33,431 nucleotides of DNA from an uncultured Lachnospiraceae bacterium (GCA_902766825.1 CACXFB010000007.1:1-33431); one strand, 5' to 3'. Shown: positions 25,370 through 33,334, numbered from the stretch's first letter. Program-made: numbers and translations. The notes: generated by a model not told the origin, from the letters alone.

Positions 25370-25518
25370 GCACATAGTACAATGCACAAACGAGATGCAT
25401 AATTTATGTGCAGATTGCATAAATGTTGGAAAAATTGCTAATTTGAATAGATTGAATATATATTAAATCACATTGTTAGAATAGTGTGACAATTAAAATG
25501 AATACTGGAAGGTGCGCA

Positions 25519-26817
25519 ATGGAGCAATATATTATAAAAGGTAACACCCCTTTGGCGGGAGAGGTAGTAATTGGTGGAGCTAAGAACGCAGCCCTTGGAA
25601 TTCTTGCTGCAGCTATCATGTCAGATGAGACTGTATTGATAGACAATCTTCCTGATGTAAGAGATATCAATGTTCTCTTACAGGCTATTGAGGATATAGG
25701 AGCAACTGTTATAAGAGTTGATAAGCATGCGGTTAAGATTAACGGAAGTACAATTAAGTCTATGTGTATAGACCTTGAGATAATTAAGAAGATAAGAGCG
25801 TCATATTATCTGCTTGGAGCAATGCTTGGTAAGTATAAGCAGGCAAAGGTTGCTCTTCCAGGCGGATGTAACATCGGTAGCAGACCTATTGACCAGCATA
25901 TTAAGGGATTTAAGGCTCTTGGTGCTACAGTCAATATGGATCACGGAATGATAGAAGCCAGTGCCGACAGACTTGTGGGTAACCACATTTATCTTGATAT
26001 GGCATCTGTTGGTGCAACAATCAACATCATGCTTGTTGCAGCTTTGGCAGAAGGCAAGACTATCATCGAGAATCCTGCAAAGGAGCCTCATATAGTTGAT
26101 GTTGCCAACTTCCTTAACAGTATGGGTGCTAAGATTAAGGGAGCAGGTACGGATGTAATAAGAATTCAGGGAGTTGAGAAGCTTCACGCAAGTGAATATT
26201 CAATAATTCCTGACCAGATAGAAGCAGGTACATTTATGGTTGCAGCAGCAGCAACTAAAGGTGATGTGCTTATTAAGAATGTTATTCCTAAGCATTTAGA
26301 GTCAATCTCAGCAAAGCTTGAGGAGATTGGTGCAAGTGTTGAGGAATTTGATGATGCGGTAAGAGTAGTTGCTACTAAGAGACTCAGTCATACACAGATT
26401 AAGACTCAGCCATATCCGGGATTTCCGACTGATATGCAGCCACAGATTGCAACACTTCTTGCATTGTCTGAGGGAACCAGTACTGTTACAGAGAATATTT
26501 TCGAGAACAGATTCAAATATGTTGATGAGCTTGCAAGAATGGGTGCATCAATTAAGGTGGAAGGTAATGTTGCCATTATCACAGGAGTAAGCTCACTTAT
26601 GGGAGCGCAGGTAAGTGCACCGGATCTTCGTGCAGGGGCAGCACTTGTTACGGCAGCCTTGGTTGCAGACGGTGTCAGCACGGTTGATCAGATTTATTTC
26701 ATCGAGCGTGGTTATGAAGATTTCGACCTTAAGTTAAGAGGTCTTGGAGCCAACATAGAAAAAGTTGATTCAGAAGATGAGAAGGCCATTAAGAAATTCA
26801 AACTTAAAGTGGGCTGA
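25519..26817 (+). CDS. murA: UDP-N-acetylglucosamine 1-carboxyvinyltransferase
   Basis: 432 residues, the family's usual length. It transfers enolpyruvate from phosphoenolpyruvate to UDP-GlcNAc, the first committed step of peptidoglycan synthesis, in the cytosol. The start MEQYIIKGNTPLAGEVVIGG is followed by AKNAALG (substrate-binding Lys-Asn). C117 in LPGGCNIGSRPIDQHIKG is the catalytic, fosfomycin-sensitive cysteine. DQIEAGTFM, FPTDMQPQ and ENIFENRFKYVDEL are further landmarks, with DLRAGAALV near the end. In-frame GTG (25486) and ATG (25498) codons lie upstream, but GGAAGG sits six bases before the ATG at 25519, which also gives the normal N terminus. The paralogue group (MurA or MurZ) was not resolved. 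A long leader and a hairpin flank it. Confidence 0.97.
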   Translation: MEQYIIKGNTPLAGEVVIGGAKNAALGILAAAIMSDETVLIDNLPDVRDINVLLQAIEDIGATVIRVDKHAVKINGSTIKSMCIDLEIIKKIRASYYLLGAMLGKYKQAKVALPGGCNIGSRPIDQHIKGFKALGATVNMDHGMIEASADRLVGNHIYLDMASVGATINIMLVAALAEGKTIIENPAKEPHIVDVANFLNSMGAKIKGAGTDVIRIQGVEKLHASEYSIIPDQIEAGTFMVAAAATKGDVLIKNVIPKHLESISAKLEEIGASVEEFDDAVRVVATKRLSHTQIKTQPYPGFPTDMQPQIATLLALSEGTSTVTENIFENRFKYVDELARMGASIKVEGNVAIITGVSSLMGAQVSAPDLRAGAALVTAALVADGVSTVDQIYFIERGYEDFDLKLRGLGANIEKVDSEDEKAIKKFKLKVG

Positions 26818-26843
26818 ATAAAAAAATAGGAATTATTACACTT

Positions 26844-26895
26844 TCCCCCGAATAGATTTAAGTATATAGCTTAGATTTATCCGGGGGATTTTTAT
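26844..26895 (+). terminator. Hairpin after murA that also contains the next gene's ribosome binding site
   Basis: TCCCCCG at 26844-26850 pairs with CGGGGGA at 26882-26888, with a smaller TAAG/CTTA stem inside the loop and TTTTTA after it. It has the form of a rho-independent terminator for murA, but the GGGGG arm is also the only ribosome binding site for the GTG at 26897. Confidence 0.72.
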
Positions 26896-26896
26896 T

Positions 26897-28444
26897 GTGA
26901 ATTTGATAAAGAAAAACATACATATGAACAAAATTAAAGAAAGCCAGATAATGCAGATTACTCTGGATGATGATTTTAATGTTCCTGATATCAAACCTGA
27001 TGTTGAGAAAATAATAAAGTCTTCAGCGCAGGTGTGTATTGATAATTATAAGGTTAGCGGCGGCAAGCTTTTAGTTGAGGGCGAGATGCAATTTACGGTA
27101 TTGTACATAAGCAGTGAGGACGGAAGGTTGATTCACTGTCTGAACGGAAGACTGGCTTATAATGATTCGGTTAATATGGAAAATGCGGATGTTAACGACT
27201 GCATTAAGATAAATACCACTATAGAAGATCTTAACGTATCACTTGTGAATTCGAGAAAAATATCCATACGCGCTGTTGTGACTTTTGAGTGTGTGGCGGA
27301 AAATATATATGACTACGAAACCGCAGTGGACATAAGTGAAGAGGAAGGTGAGGATGTCCAGTACATAAATGAGGAAATGACGGTGACTCAGATTGCGGTT
27401 AATAAAAAAGACATTACAAGGATAAAAGAAGATATTGTTCTTCCTTCTTCAAAGCAGAATGTTATGGAGATTCTCTACTCGGATATCAGCCTTCTTGGGA
27501 CAGATACAAGAACCACGGATGCCGGGATAGGAATTAAGGGGAGCATGCTGGTGTTTGTAATGTATGCCGGGGAAAATAATGATGTGGAGTTTGTCGAGAA
27601 GGAGATCATTTTTAATAACACCGTGGAAGTTGCAGGGTGCAACAGTGACATGATAGATGACGTAAGAATCACACTGGCTTCCTCGGAGGTGTCGGTTAAG
27701 GCTGATGCAGATGGTGAGGAGAGAATACTTGGGCTTGACGCGGCACTCTCTTTAGATATTAAGCTTTACTATGAAGAGCAGCTAAGCGTGGTGGCTGATT
27801 TGTACGGAGTGAAAAAAGAGATTCATCCGGTTGTGGAAGAAGGATATTATGACAATATACTGCTTAAGAACAACAGTAAGCTTCGCCTTACGGACAGAAT
27901 AAGGGTGGATGATTCAATGCCTGCACTGATGCAGCTTTGCAACAGTACGGTTTCGGTAAAACTTGATGATGTAAGCATCGGTGAGGATGTTATCAACGTG
28001 GAAGGTGTTGCGATGGTGACATTGTTGTATGTCACCAACGAGGACCGCATGCCGGTAAGCTCATTTGAAGGAATGATACCTTTTTCACATTCAATTGAAG
28101 CAAAGGGTATTAACAAAGACAGCGTGTTCTGTGTAAGACCAGGACTTGACCATTGCAGTGTGATGATGACGGACAGCAGGGAATGCGAGGTTAAGGTCGC
28201 GATTAATCTCGATACAATGGTGTTTGGAAGAAGCAAAAAGAATATAATAGTCGGTTTTGAAGAGGAGGACTTTTTGCCGCAGGAGCTTGAAGGGCGCCCT
28301 ATGATGGTTGGATATGTCGTAAAGGATTCGGATACGCTTTGGGATGTTGCAAAGAGATTTACAACAACGAGAGATTGTATTAAAGCAGTTAATTATCTTG
28401 AAAATGATGAAATAAAACCGGGAGATCGACTTTTAATAGTATAA
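26897..28444 (+). CDS. SPOCS (DUF3794) repeat protein with C-terminal LysM domain
   Basis: 515 residues. The N terminus has the typical QITLDDDFNVPDIKPDVEKI opening, then three DUF3794/SPOCS units with LLVEGEMQFTVLYI, a second GSMLVFVMYAGE and a third VEGVAMVTLLYVTNEDRM as their central strands. The last 45 residues (about 470-515) form a LysM fold: VKDSDTLWDVAKRF and then IKPGDRLLIV. LysM binds peptidoglycan-type glycans; SPOCS proteins belong to spore coat or cortex assembly in Clostridia. The GTG start matches the N terminus known for relatives, and GGGGG lies nine bases ahead inside the hairpin after murA. It is co-directional with murA and ends at a strong terminator. A sporulation-specific promoter could not be assigned. 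Confidence 0.88.
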   Translation: MNLIKKNIHMNKIKESQIMQITLDDDFNVPDIKPDVEKIIKSSAQVCIDNYKVSGGKLLVEGEMQFTVLYISSEDGRLIHCLNGRLAYNDSVNMENADVNDCIKINTTIEDLNVSLVNSRKISIRAVVTFECVAENIYDYETAVDISEEEGEDVQYINEEMTVTQIAVNKKDITRIKEDIVLPSSKQNVMEILYSDISLLGTDTRTTDAGIGIKGSMLVFVMYAGENNDVEFVEKEIIFNNTVEVAGCNSDMIDDVRITLASSEVSVKADADGEERILGLDAALSLDIKLYYEEQLSVVADLYGVKKEIHPVVEEGYYDNILLKNNSKLRLTDRIRVDDSMPALMQLCNSTVSVKLDDVSIGEDVINVEGVAMVTLLYVTNEDRMPVSSFEGMIPFSHSIEAKGINKDSVFCVRPGLDHCSVMMTDSRECEVKVAINLDTMVFGRSKKNIIVGFEEEDFLPQELEGRPMMVGYVVKDSDTLWDVAKRFTTTRDCIKAVNYLENDEIKPGDRLLIV

Positions 28445-28450
28445 GAAAAC

Positions 28451-28498
28451 AATACCGGCGGTGTCAGACACAACTCGTGGTGATACCGCCGGTATTTT
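28451..28498. terminator. Long shared terminator between convergent genes
   Basis: A twelve-base-pair perfect stem (AATACCGGCGGT with ACCGCCGGTATT), extended by four inner pairs, followed by TTTT on the forward strand and flanked by an A-rich stretch that serves the reverse strand. It lies between the SPOCS/LysM gene and the convergent gene ending at 28521. Confidence 0.9.
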
Positions 28499-28520
28499 AG
28501 GGTAGTAATATGAAGGTAGG

Positions 28521-29129
28521 TTATTGTACTGAGTCTCTCCATTGCTCCATCTTCTCGATGGCTGAATCAATGGTTTTTTTGCAGATGTCAGGAAGATTTT
28601 CGCCCCATGCACCTTTTGCCTGGTCGAAGCCCTTCTTGATTGCGGATATAAGTTTGTCAGCTTTTGAAGGATCGCCGCCTGCGAGTGCCTGTGCCATCGA
28701 AACAAGTCTGTCTGATGTCTGTGAAACACCCCAGTATCCGTCTTCTGCTATATCTTTTTGTGCCTGTGCAACTGTGGCATCATCGGCTTTGATATTTTTA
28801 AATATCTCTGCAAGATGACCATTAAGCGCGTCATCAAACAGGCTGTTAACTTTTCCACCTGCAATTGAAAATGCCTTACCTTGTCCGTTGATAGTGCTGT
28901 TAACTAAATCAACAAGTTGCTTAGCACGGTTTGCCTGGTCAGCTTTAAGCTGCTGTATTGTAGCAGAGTAGTCGTAGCTTGTCTTTTTAGTATCGTTAGA
29001 AGATTTCTCATAGACAGCCGCCTCGTCTGTTGTTTTCTTTGCAGTTTGAGCATCCGTGCTCTTAGTAGACTTTGTTGATGTAGTTTGAGATACATAATTA
29101 GCCGTATAGCTTGTAATTGATAAGTCCAT
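28521..29129 (-). CDS. Conserved-looking protein of unknown function
   Basis: 202 residues, no signal peptide or membrane segment. Residues 1-60 are Ser/Thr/Lys-rich and probably disordered, containing the short EAAVYEKSS stretch. Residues of about 65-200 are helical: QLKADQANRAKQLVDLV, then AQKDIAEDGYWGVSQTSDRL, then GGDPSKADKLISAIKKGF and GAWGENLPDICKKTIDSA. From memory this resembles a family of unnamed proteins frequent in Lachnospiraceae and other Clostridia; I cannot name a function. CGGAGG lies seven bases before the ATG. It is convergent with the SPOCS/LysM gene over a shared terminator. The gene is free-standing and its A/T-rich upstream gap (29130-29353) also carries the start region of ispE. 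Confidence 0.83.
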   Translation of the reverse strand: MDLSITSYTANYVSQTTSTKSTKSTDAQTAKKTTDEAAVYEKSSNDTKKTSYDYSATIQQLKADQANRAKQLVDLVNSTINGQGKAFSIAGGKVNSLFDDALNGHLAEIFKNIKADDATVAQAQKDIAEDGYWGVSQTSDRLVSMAQALAGGDPSKADKLISAIKKGFDQAKGAWGENLPDICKKTIDSAIEKMEQWRDSVQ

Positions 29130-29228
29130 AATTTTTACCTCCGTGAAAAAATTCTATACTGCTATATCATATATCGGCATGTAAGAGGTGGGGCTTTAGG
29201 ACTATTTATTATTTTTTTCACAATCAGA

Positions 29229-29241
29229 GTATACTGTATAC
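29229..29241. promoter_or_regulatory. GTATAC-T-GTATAC palindrome, candidate operator upstream of ispE
   Basis: A perfect inverted repeat of GTATAC with one central base, followed by AAAA. TATACT and TATACA inside it could serve as a weak -10, but no convincing -35 lies ahead. TGTATACA-like sites are common operators of FadR-type GntR regulators, and such a regulator gene overlaps the end of ispE downstream. Confidence 0.35.
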
Positions 29242-29359
29242 AAAATGCAGTTGAAATGGATTTTGTTAGATGATAAAATGCAAGAGTATAAGGTATAACA
29301 GCATTTACGGGTGTGAAATGTTGAAATAAAATCAGATAGTTTAGAGAAAGGGTATGGCC

Positions 29360-30298
29360 ATGGCAGAGGAAGTCAAAAAGAAAAGAAAACCACGTAACGA
29401 GATTAATCTGCGTGCATTTGGCAAGGTTAATCTGGGACTTGATGTAATAAGAAAAAGAGAAGACGGATTTCATGATCTTGATATGATAATGCAGACCGTT
29501 GGAATATTTGACCGTATTAATATAAAGATTAGTGATGAGCCGGGAGTGAGGCTTACGACCAATGCCGGATTTTTACCTGTGGATGATAATAATCTTATTG
29601 TGAAGGCGGCAAAATATATTATCGATGAGTATGACATCAAAAAAGGTGTTGATATATATCTTGGCAAGAAACTGCCGGTGGCAGCAGGTATGGCGGGCGG
29701 AAGCTCTGATTGTGCAGCCGTGCTTGTTGGAATGAATAAGCTTTTTAACCTTCGAATACCAATGAAAAAGCTTATGGTAATCGGCGAAAGATTTGGTTCC
29801 GATGTTCCGTACTGTCTTATGAGAGGAACGGCAAGGGCGCAGGGTAAGGGTGAGGCTCTTACATCACTTAAAGCGGCACCTGATTGTCATGTTGTTATAA
29901 CAAGAATGGCGTTCGGGGTTTCGACAAAGTTTGTTTATGAGAACCTTGTGTTAGATGACAGCATTGTTCATCCGGATATTGAAGGCATGGTTGATGCGAT
30001 TGAAAAGGGAGATTTAAAGGGCGTAACAGATCGCATGGGTAACGTGCTTGAGAGCGTAACGATTAAGAAGTACCCACAGATAGAGGAAGTTAAAAATATT
30101 ATGAGGGATAACGGCGCGCTTAATGCGATGATGTCAGGAAGCGGTCCTACTGTGTTTGGTATATTTGATGACAAAGAAAAAGCGCAGCAGGCTGTCTTAG
30201 TGCTTAAAGATAATGCGTCGGTTAAGAGATGTTATCTGACTTATTTTTTTAACAATACAGAAAGAAAGGACAAGAAGGATGGAGCCACTACTAACTAA
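29360..30298 (+). CDS. ispE: 4-diphosphocytidyl-2-C-methyl-D-erythritol kinase
   Basis: 312 residues. It phosphorylates the 2-hydroxyl of CDP-methylerythritol in the non-mevalonate isoprenoid pathway. After a basic N-terminal extension (KKKRKPRNEIN) the GHMP kinase fold opens with FGKVNLGLDVIRKREDGFHDL; the ATP-binding loop is PVAAGMAGGSSDCAAVL, followed by GSDVPYCLMRGTARAQGKG, and the C-terminal motif is MMSGSGPTVFGIF. An ATG at 29354 directly abuts AAAGGG, while the ATG at 29360 has it seven bases ahead, so 29360 is chosen. The GntR gene starts 20 bases before the stop codon, showing translational coupling. No other isoprenoid genes lie nearby. Confidence 0.95.
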   Translation: MAEEVKKKRKPRNEINLRAFGKVNLGLDVIRKREDGFHDLDMIMQTVGIFDRINIKISDEPGVRLTTNAGFLPVDDNNLIVKAAKYIIDEYDIKKGVDIYLGKKLPVAAGMAGGSSDCAAVLVGMNKLFNLRIPMKKLMVIGERFGSDVPYCLMRGTARAQGKGEALTSLKAAPDCHVVITRMAFGVSTKFVYENLVLDDSIVHPDIEGMVDAIEKGDLKGVTDRMGNVLESVTIKKYPQIEEVKNIMRDNGALNAMMSGSGPTVFGIFDDKEKAQQAVLVLKDNASVKRCYLTYFFNNTERKDKKDGATTN

Positions 30299-30938
30299 TG
30301 AGTATGAGTTTTTGCCACTGAGAGACGTGGTGTTTGCGACACTTAGAAAACAGATTCTTATGGGGCAGTTAAAACCGGGCGAAAAGCTTAAAGAGGTTCC
30401 GTTGTCTAACCAGCTTGGTGTATCAAGAACTCCAATCCGTGAGGCGATAAGAATGCTTGAGCTTGAAGGTCTTGTTATTATGGTTCCAAGAAAAGGAGCA
30501 CAGGTTGCCAACATTACCGAGAAGGATTTAGAGGATGCCCTTTATGTGAGAAATGCGCTTGAGAAGCTTGCAATAGAGATTGCCTGCGTCAAGATGACAA
30601 AAGAGCAGATAGAACTTCTTCATGAAAACTGTGCAGAGTATGAGTCGGTTATAAGCGAACACGATGCACAAAAGCTTGCGGTGATAGATGAAAAGTTTCA
30701 TGACATCATTTTTGAAGCAACTGATAACAAAAGACTTATCCAGCTGCTTGGCAATTTAAGACAGGTTCTGTACAGATACAGATTAGAGAGTCTTAAGGAT
30801 GAAGCAACGCATGAGCAGATGTTAAGAGAGCACCTTGTTCTTATTGACAATATTGAAAATCATAATGTGGAGGAGGCAACAAAAAATATTGCTGCCCATA
30901 TTACAAATCAGGTAACCATCATAAGAAAGAGAATCTGA
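30279..30938 (+). CDS. GntR-family regulator with FCD domain (FadR type)
   Basis: 219 residues. The N-terminal winged helix has LKPGEKLKEVPLSNQLGVSR, then TPIREAIRMLELEGLV and VPRKGAQV, the GntR signature. The C-terminal all-helical FCD domain (about 85-215) retains likely metal-binding residues in DEKFHDIIF, REHLVLIDNI and AAHITNQ, which in relatives hold a metal beside the effector, often an organic acid. The gene overlaps ispE by 20 bases, with AGAAAGGA eight or so bases before its ATG. It ends 11 bases before the convergent spoIIR stop, with no visible terminator. The ligand and targets are unknown; the palindrome upstream of ispE is a candidate autoregulatory site. Confidence 0.93.
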   Translation: MEPLLTNEYEFLPLRDVVFATLRKQILMGQLKPGEKLKEVPLSNQLGVSRTPIREAIRMLELEGLVIMVPRKGAQVANITEKDLEDALYVRNALEKLAIEIACVKMTKEQIELLHENCAEYESVISEHDAQKLAVIDEKFHDIIFEATDNKRLIQLLGNLRQVLYRYRLESLKDEATHEQMLREHLVLIDNIENHNVEEATKNIAAHITNQVTIIRKRI

Positions 30939-30949
30939 TGATTCATAGA

Positions 30950-31678
30950 TTAATCGAACAGACCTTTTAGCCATTCAAGTGTGCGAAATGAGAAGGTTAT
31001 CTCGTTGTCGGTATCGGCATCATCATTTTCAATGTTGTTGTCATGTTTATTGTCGGTGTTATTTTGGGTGTTGGTGTCATTGGCATCGGTTTCAATTATG
31101 ATGCTGTCATATTCTTTGTCGGTGAGGATGGTTTTAAGTTCATTTTTTGAAGCGACGGGAAGAGCGGCGTTAGTGCTGTCAAGGAAGCATAAAGTTGGAT
31201 ACATGACGCACCACCAGTTGTGACCGTTACCCTCACCGATTGTAATCTTAAGAGCAGTGTAATCGCCCGGCGGAAGCATTATATCCATATATTCTTTGGC
31301 GGGAAAATAGCACTCGCACACTTGGGCATTTACTTTGTAATCATAGCCTTGTTCTTTGATTACATTTTCTGCAACGTCTTCTATTGCGGGGCATTGTTCG
31401 TCTAGTATATGCACGACAGTGTCAAATCCTGAATCTGTATCGATATCTGACATTACAGGCTTTAGATATTCAAGTACGGCATCCCTGACTTTGAGCTTTA
31501 GAGCCTGGTCTTGTTTGCTGTCGCTGTTAGCAACAACATGGAAGCGGACTAATTTACCTGCAATGCTCTCCTGAAGACTGCTGCCGTAAGTAAATGAGCG
31601 AAGGATAAATATAAGAGTGATAAGTAAGACAATTATGCTTAGCAAAACAGGTATGTTACGGTGGAATGTTTTATTCAT
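30950..31678 (-). CDS. spoIIR: Stage II sporulation protein R
   Basis: 242 residues. SpoIIR is made in the forespore under sigma-F, exported across the membrane and triggers SpoIIGA to process pro-sigma-E in the mother cell. One membrane segment (about 9-28) precedes the conserved domain with VRFHVVANSDSKQDQALKLK, VRDAVLEYL and later YMDIMLPPGDYTALKITIG, GHNWWCVMYPTLCF. A low-complexity Asp/Asn linker (about 205-228) separates this from a short C-terminal end, an addition not seen in the shortest relatives. An in-frame ATG lies at 31720, but GGAG lies seven bases before the ATG at 31678, which gives MNKTFHRNI; 31678 is chosen. It is convergent with the GntR gene. A sigma-F promoter could not be assigned with confidence. 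Confidence 0.93.
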   Translation of the reverse strand: MNKTFHRNIPVLLSIIVLLITLIFILRSFTYGSSLQESIAGKLVRFHVVANSDSKQDQALKLKVRDAVLEYLKPVMSDIDTDSGFDTVVHILDEQCPAIEDVAENVIKEQGYDYKVNAQVCECYFPAKEYMDIMLPPGDYTALKITIGEGNGHNWWCVMYPTLCFLDSTNAALPVASKNELKTILTDKEYDSIIIETDANDTNTQNNTDNKHDNNIENDDADTDNEITFSFRTLEWLKGLFD

Positions 31679-31842
31679 TTTAAATCTCCATTCTAAGGCA
31701 AGCCTTATTTTTTTACACACAAAAACATGTGTTGTTGTGTTGTTACTTTAAGCATTGACAAGGAATTTGATTGTATTCACTGATTTTGTGAAAAATATTA
31801 ATGGCTTTTTGAGGAACAAAAGAAAGTCGAGGAGTATGTTGT

Positions 31843-32952
31843 ATGAAAAAAAGAAACTACATATTGATGATGGCATTGCTTGCGGGAATGACTTTTTGCG
31901 CATCCGGCTGTGGCAAGGACGATGCGGATAAAGTAAATGATAACAATCGAATAAAAAGCGGCCAGGCGGATGAGGCCAAATCGGATGGTTCGTATGATTT
32001 TACAATAAGCTTTGCCGGCGACATCAATCTGGATGACAATACAACCACCACAACTTATCTTAACAGTGTCGGCGGCGATATAAGCAAGTGCATCAGCCCT
32101 GAGTACATTAAGATGATGAATGATGCGGACATAATGTGTATTAACAATGAGTTTTCTTATTCGGACAGGGGTACGCCGCTTGCCGGAAAAATGTACACGT
32201 TCAGGGCAAATCCTGACAAGGTGGCATACCTTAACGAGCTTGGCGTGGATGTAGCCTGTCTTGCAAATAATCATGTGTATGATTACGGTGAGGAGGCAAT
32301 GATTGATACCCTTGATACCATCAAGGGAGCAGGCATTGATGTGGTCGGAGCAGGAAAAAATCTTGAGGAGGCAATGACACCTTACTATGCAACGGTTGAT
32401 GGCAAGACGGTTGCCATTGTTGCGGCATCAAGAGCAGAGAAAAACAAAAAGACCCCACAGGCAACGGAAGACTCGCCGGGAATACTTCTTTGCTACGACA
32501 CTGAGCTTTTTGTTCAGGAAATAAAAGAGGCAAAAGAAAATGCGGACTTTGTAATAGCATTTGTTCACTGGGGAACAGAATACAGCACCGTGCTTGAGGA
32601 TGAGCAGTTAACAACCGGTAAAGAATATATTGATGCCGGCGCAGATGTGGTAGTAGGCGCACACAGTCACTGCGTTCAGGGGATGGAGTACTATGACGGC
32701 AAGCCGATTGTGTACAGCCTTGGCAACTACTGGTTCAATGAAAAGAAGCTTTACACCATGCTTTTGAATCTTCACTTCAAAGGCGACGGCGATGAAGGGC
32801 AAATCACGGTTAACGTGGTGCCGGGCACGCAGATGGATTGCCAGACAAAGATAGCACAAAGCGATGAAGAACGCAGAAAAATATTTGATTATCTGGAAAG
32901 TATATCAATCAATGTTGAAATTGATGATGACGGGAATGTGAAGGAGAAGTGA
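31843..32952 (+). CDS. CapA/PGA_cap family lipoprotein
   Basis: 369 residues. The signal peptide ends in CASGC, with C23 the expected lipid-bearing cysteine, so the protein lies on the outer membrane face. The CapA-type metallophosphatase-like fold shows ISFAGDINLDDN near the start, INNEFSYSDRGTP, then DVACLANNHVYDYGEEA, VHWGTEYS, GADVVVGAHSHCVQGMEYY and VYSLGNYWF. These are the Asp, Asn and His clusters of the family. CapA is linked to poly-gamma-glutamate capsule synthesis, but many lone family members have other, unknown roles, and no capB or capC is present here. The start ATG has CGAGGAG ahead. The stop codon lies in the outer arm of an inverted repeat element. Confidence 0.9.
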   Translation: MKKRNYILMMALLAGMTFCASGCGKDDADKVNDNNRIKSGQADEAKSDGSYDFTISFAGDINLDDNTTTTTYLNSVGGDISKCISPEYIKMMNDADIMCINNEFSYSDRGTPLAGKMYTFRANPDKVAYLNELGVDVACLANNHVYDYGEEAMIDTLDTIKGAGIDVVGAGKNLEEAMTPYYATVDGKTVAIVAASRAEKNKKTPQATEDSPGILLCYDTELFVQEIKEAKENADFVIAFVHWGTEYSTVLEDEQLTTGKEYIDAGADVVVGAHSHCVQGMEYYDGKPIVYSLGNYWFNEKKLYTMLLNLHFKGDGDEGQITVNVVPGTQMDCQTKIAQSDEERRKIFDYLESISINVEIDDDGNVKEK

Positions 32953-33074
32953 AACGGGGAGTCAATGGGGACGGTTCTTACTGACTCATTCCTTCCCCAA
33001 CTAATAACAAACTAAAGGCAACTTCAAAGAATGAGTCAGTAAGAACCGTCCCCATTGACTCACCCTCGTTTCAC
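32949..33074. repeat. Inverted pair of REP-like palindromes
   Basis: A perfect 33-base arm at 32959-32991 recurs in inverted orientation at 33029-33061, separated by 37 bases. Outer arms GTGAAACG (32949-32956) and CGTTTCAC (33067-33074) also pair, with a three-base offset between inner and outer parts. Each 33-base arm itself has GAGTCA and TGACTC near its ends, so it can fold alone. The core GGGGACGGTTCTT is a motif I recall from repeats linked to REP-associated tyrosine transposases in Firmicutes; that link is from memory. No transposase gene is in the window. The left outer arm includes the TGA of the capA-like gene. Confidence 0.88.
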
Positions 33075-33080
33075 TGTTGA

Positions 33081-33098
33081 CTTAGCCGTACGGCTAAG
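33081..33098. repeat. 18-base perfect palindrome
   Basis: CTTAGCCGTACGGCTAAG is its own reverse complement. It lies seven bases beyond the REP-like pair. It might be a protein-binding site or a further part of the mobile repeat. A second perfect palindrome of 14 bases (TCAAATGCATTTGA) lies at 33116-33129. Confidence 0.8.
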
Positions 33099-33171
33099 AA
33101 AGGGATCTTATGATATCAAATGCATTTGAATTTGGTCAAACTATCAGGAATATATAAACAATGACGTTATT

Positions 33172-33222
33172 TACTATTCAAAGTTCTTTGAAAAATAAAG
33201 GAACTTTGAATAGTATTTTTTT
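33172..33222 (+). terminator. Strong rho-independent terminator in the gene-free right end
   Basis: A fourteen-base-pair perfect stem (ACTATTCAAAGTTC with GAACTTTGAATAGT), extendable by about four more pairs including one outer pair, is followed by seven T residues. It would stop transcripts of the capA-like gene, whose stop lies 220 bases upstream beyond the REP-like pair. The remaining gene-free bases from 33223 to 33334 are A/T-rich and hold nothing that I recognise. Confidence 0.9.
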
Positions 33223-33334
33223 GATAAAATGCAACCGCCAAAGAGTTATTGCGTGTATATATGTGAGGGGGGATTTTATAGCAGATAAAATCATTGATTT
33301 ATATGTTTGATAAAATAAAAAATGCAAAAAACTA

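Noticed and set aside
26918-26925. CATACATA as a sigma-E -10 element of the SPOCS/LysM gene
   Set aside because: It lies inside the coding region after the likely GTG start, and no convincing -35 lies at the right distance.
31757-31762. TTGACA upstream of the capA-like gene as a promoter
   Set aside because: The -35 is perfect, but no acceptable -10 occurs 16 to 18 bases downstream, so no promoter was called.
31843-32952. A poly-gamma-glutamate capsule locus
   Set aside because: Only a CapA-like protein is present; capB and capC homologues are missing, and lone CapA-like lipoproteins are common in Clostridia.
32949-33074. CRISPR array or att site at the right end
   Set aside because: The arms are inverted and not directly repeated with spacers, and no integrase, cas gene or tRNA is near; a REP-like pair explains the pattern better.
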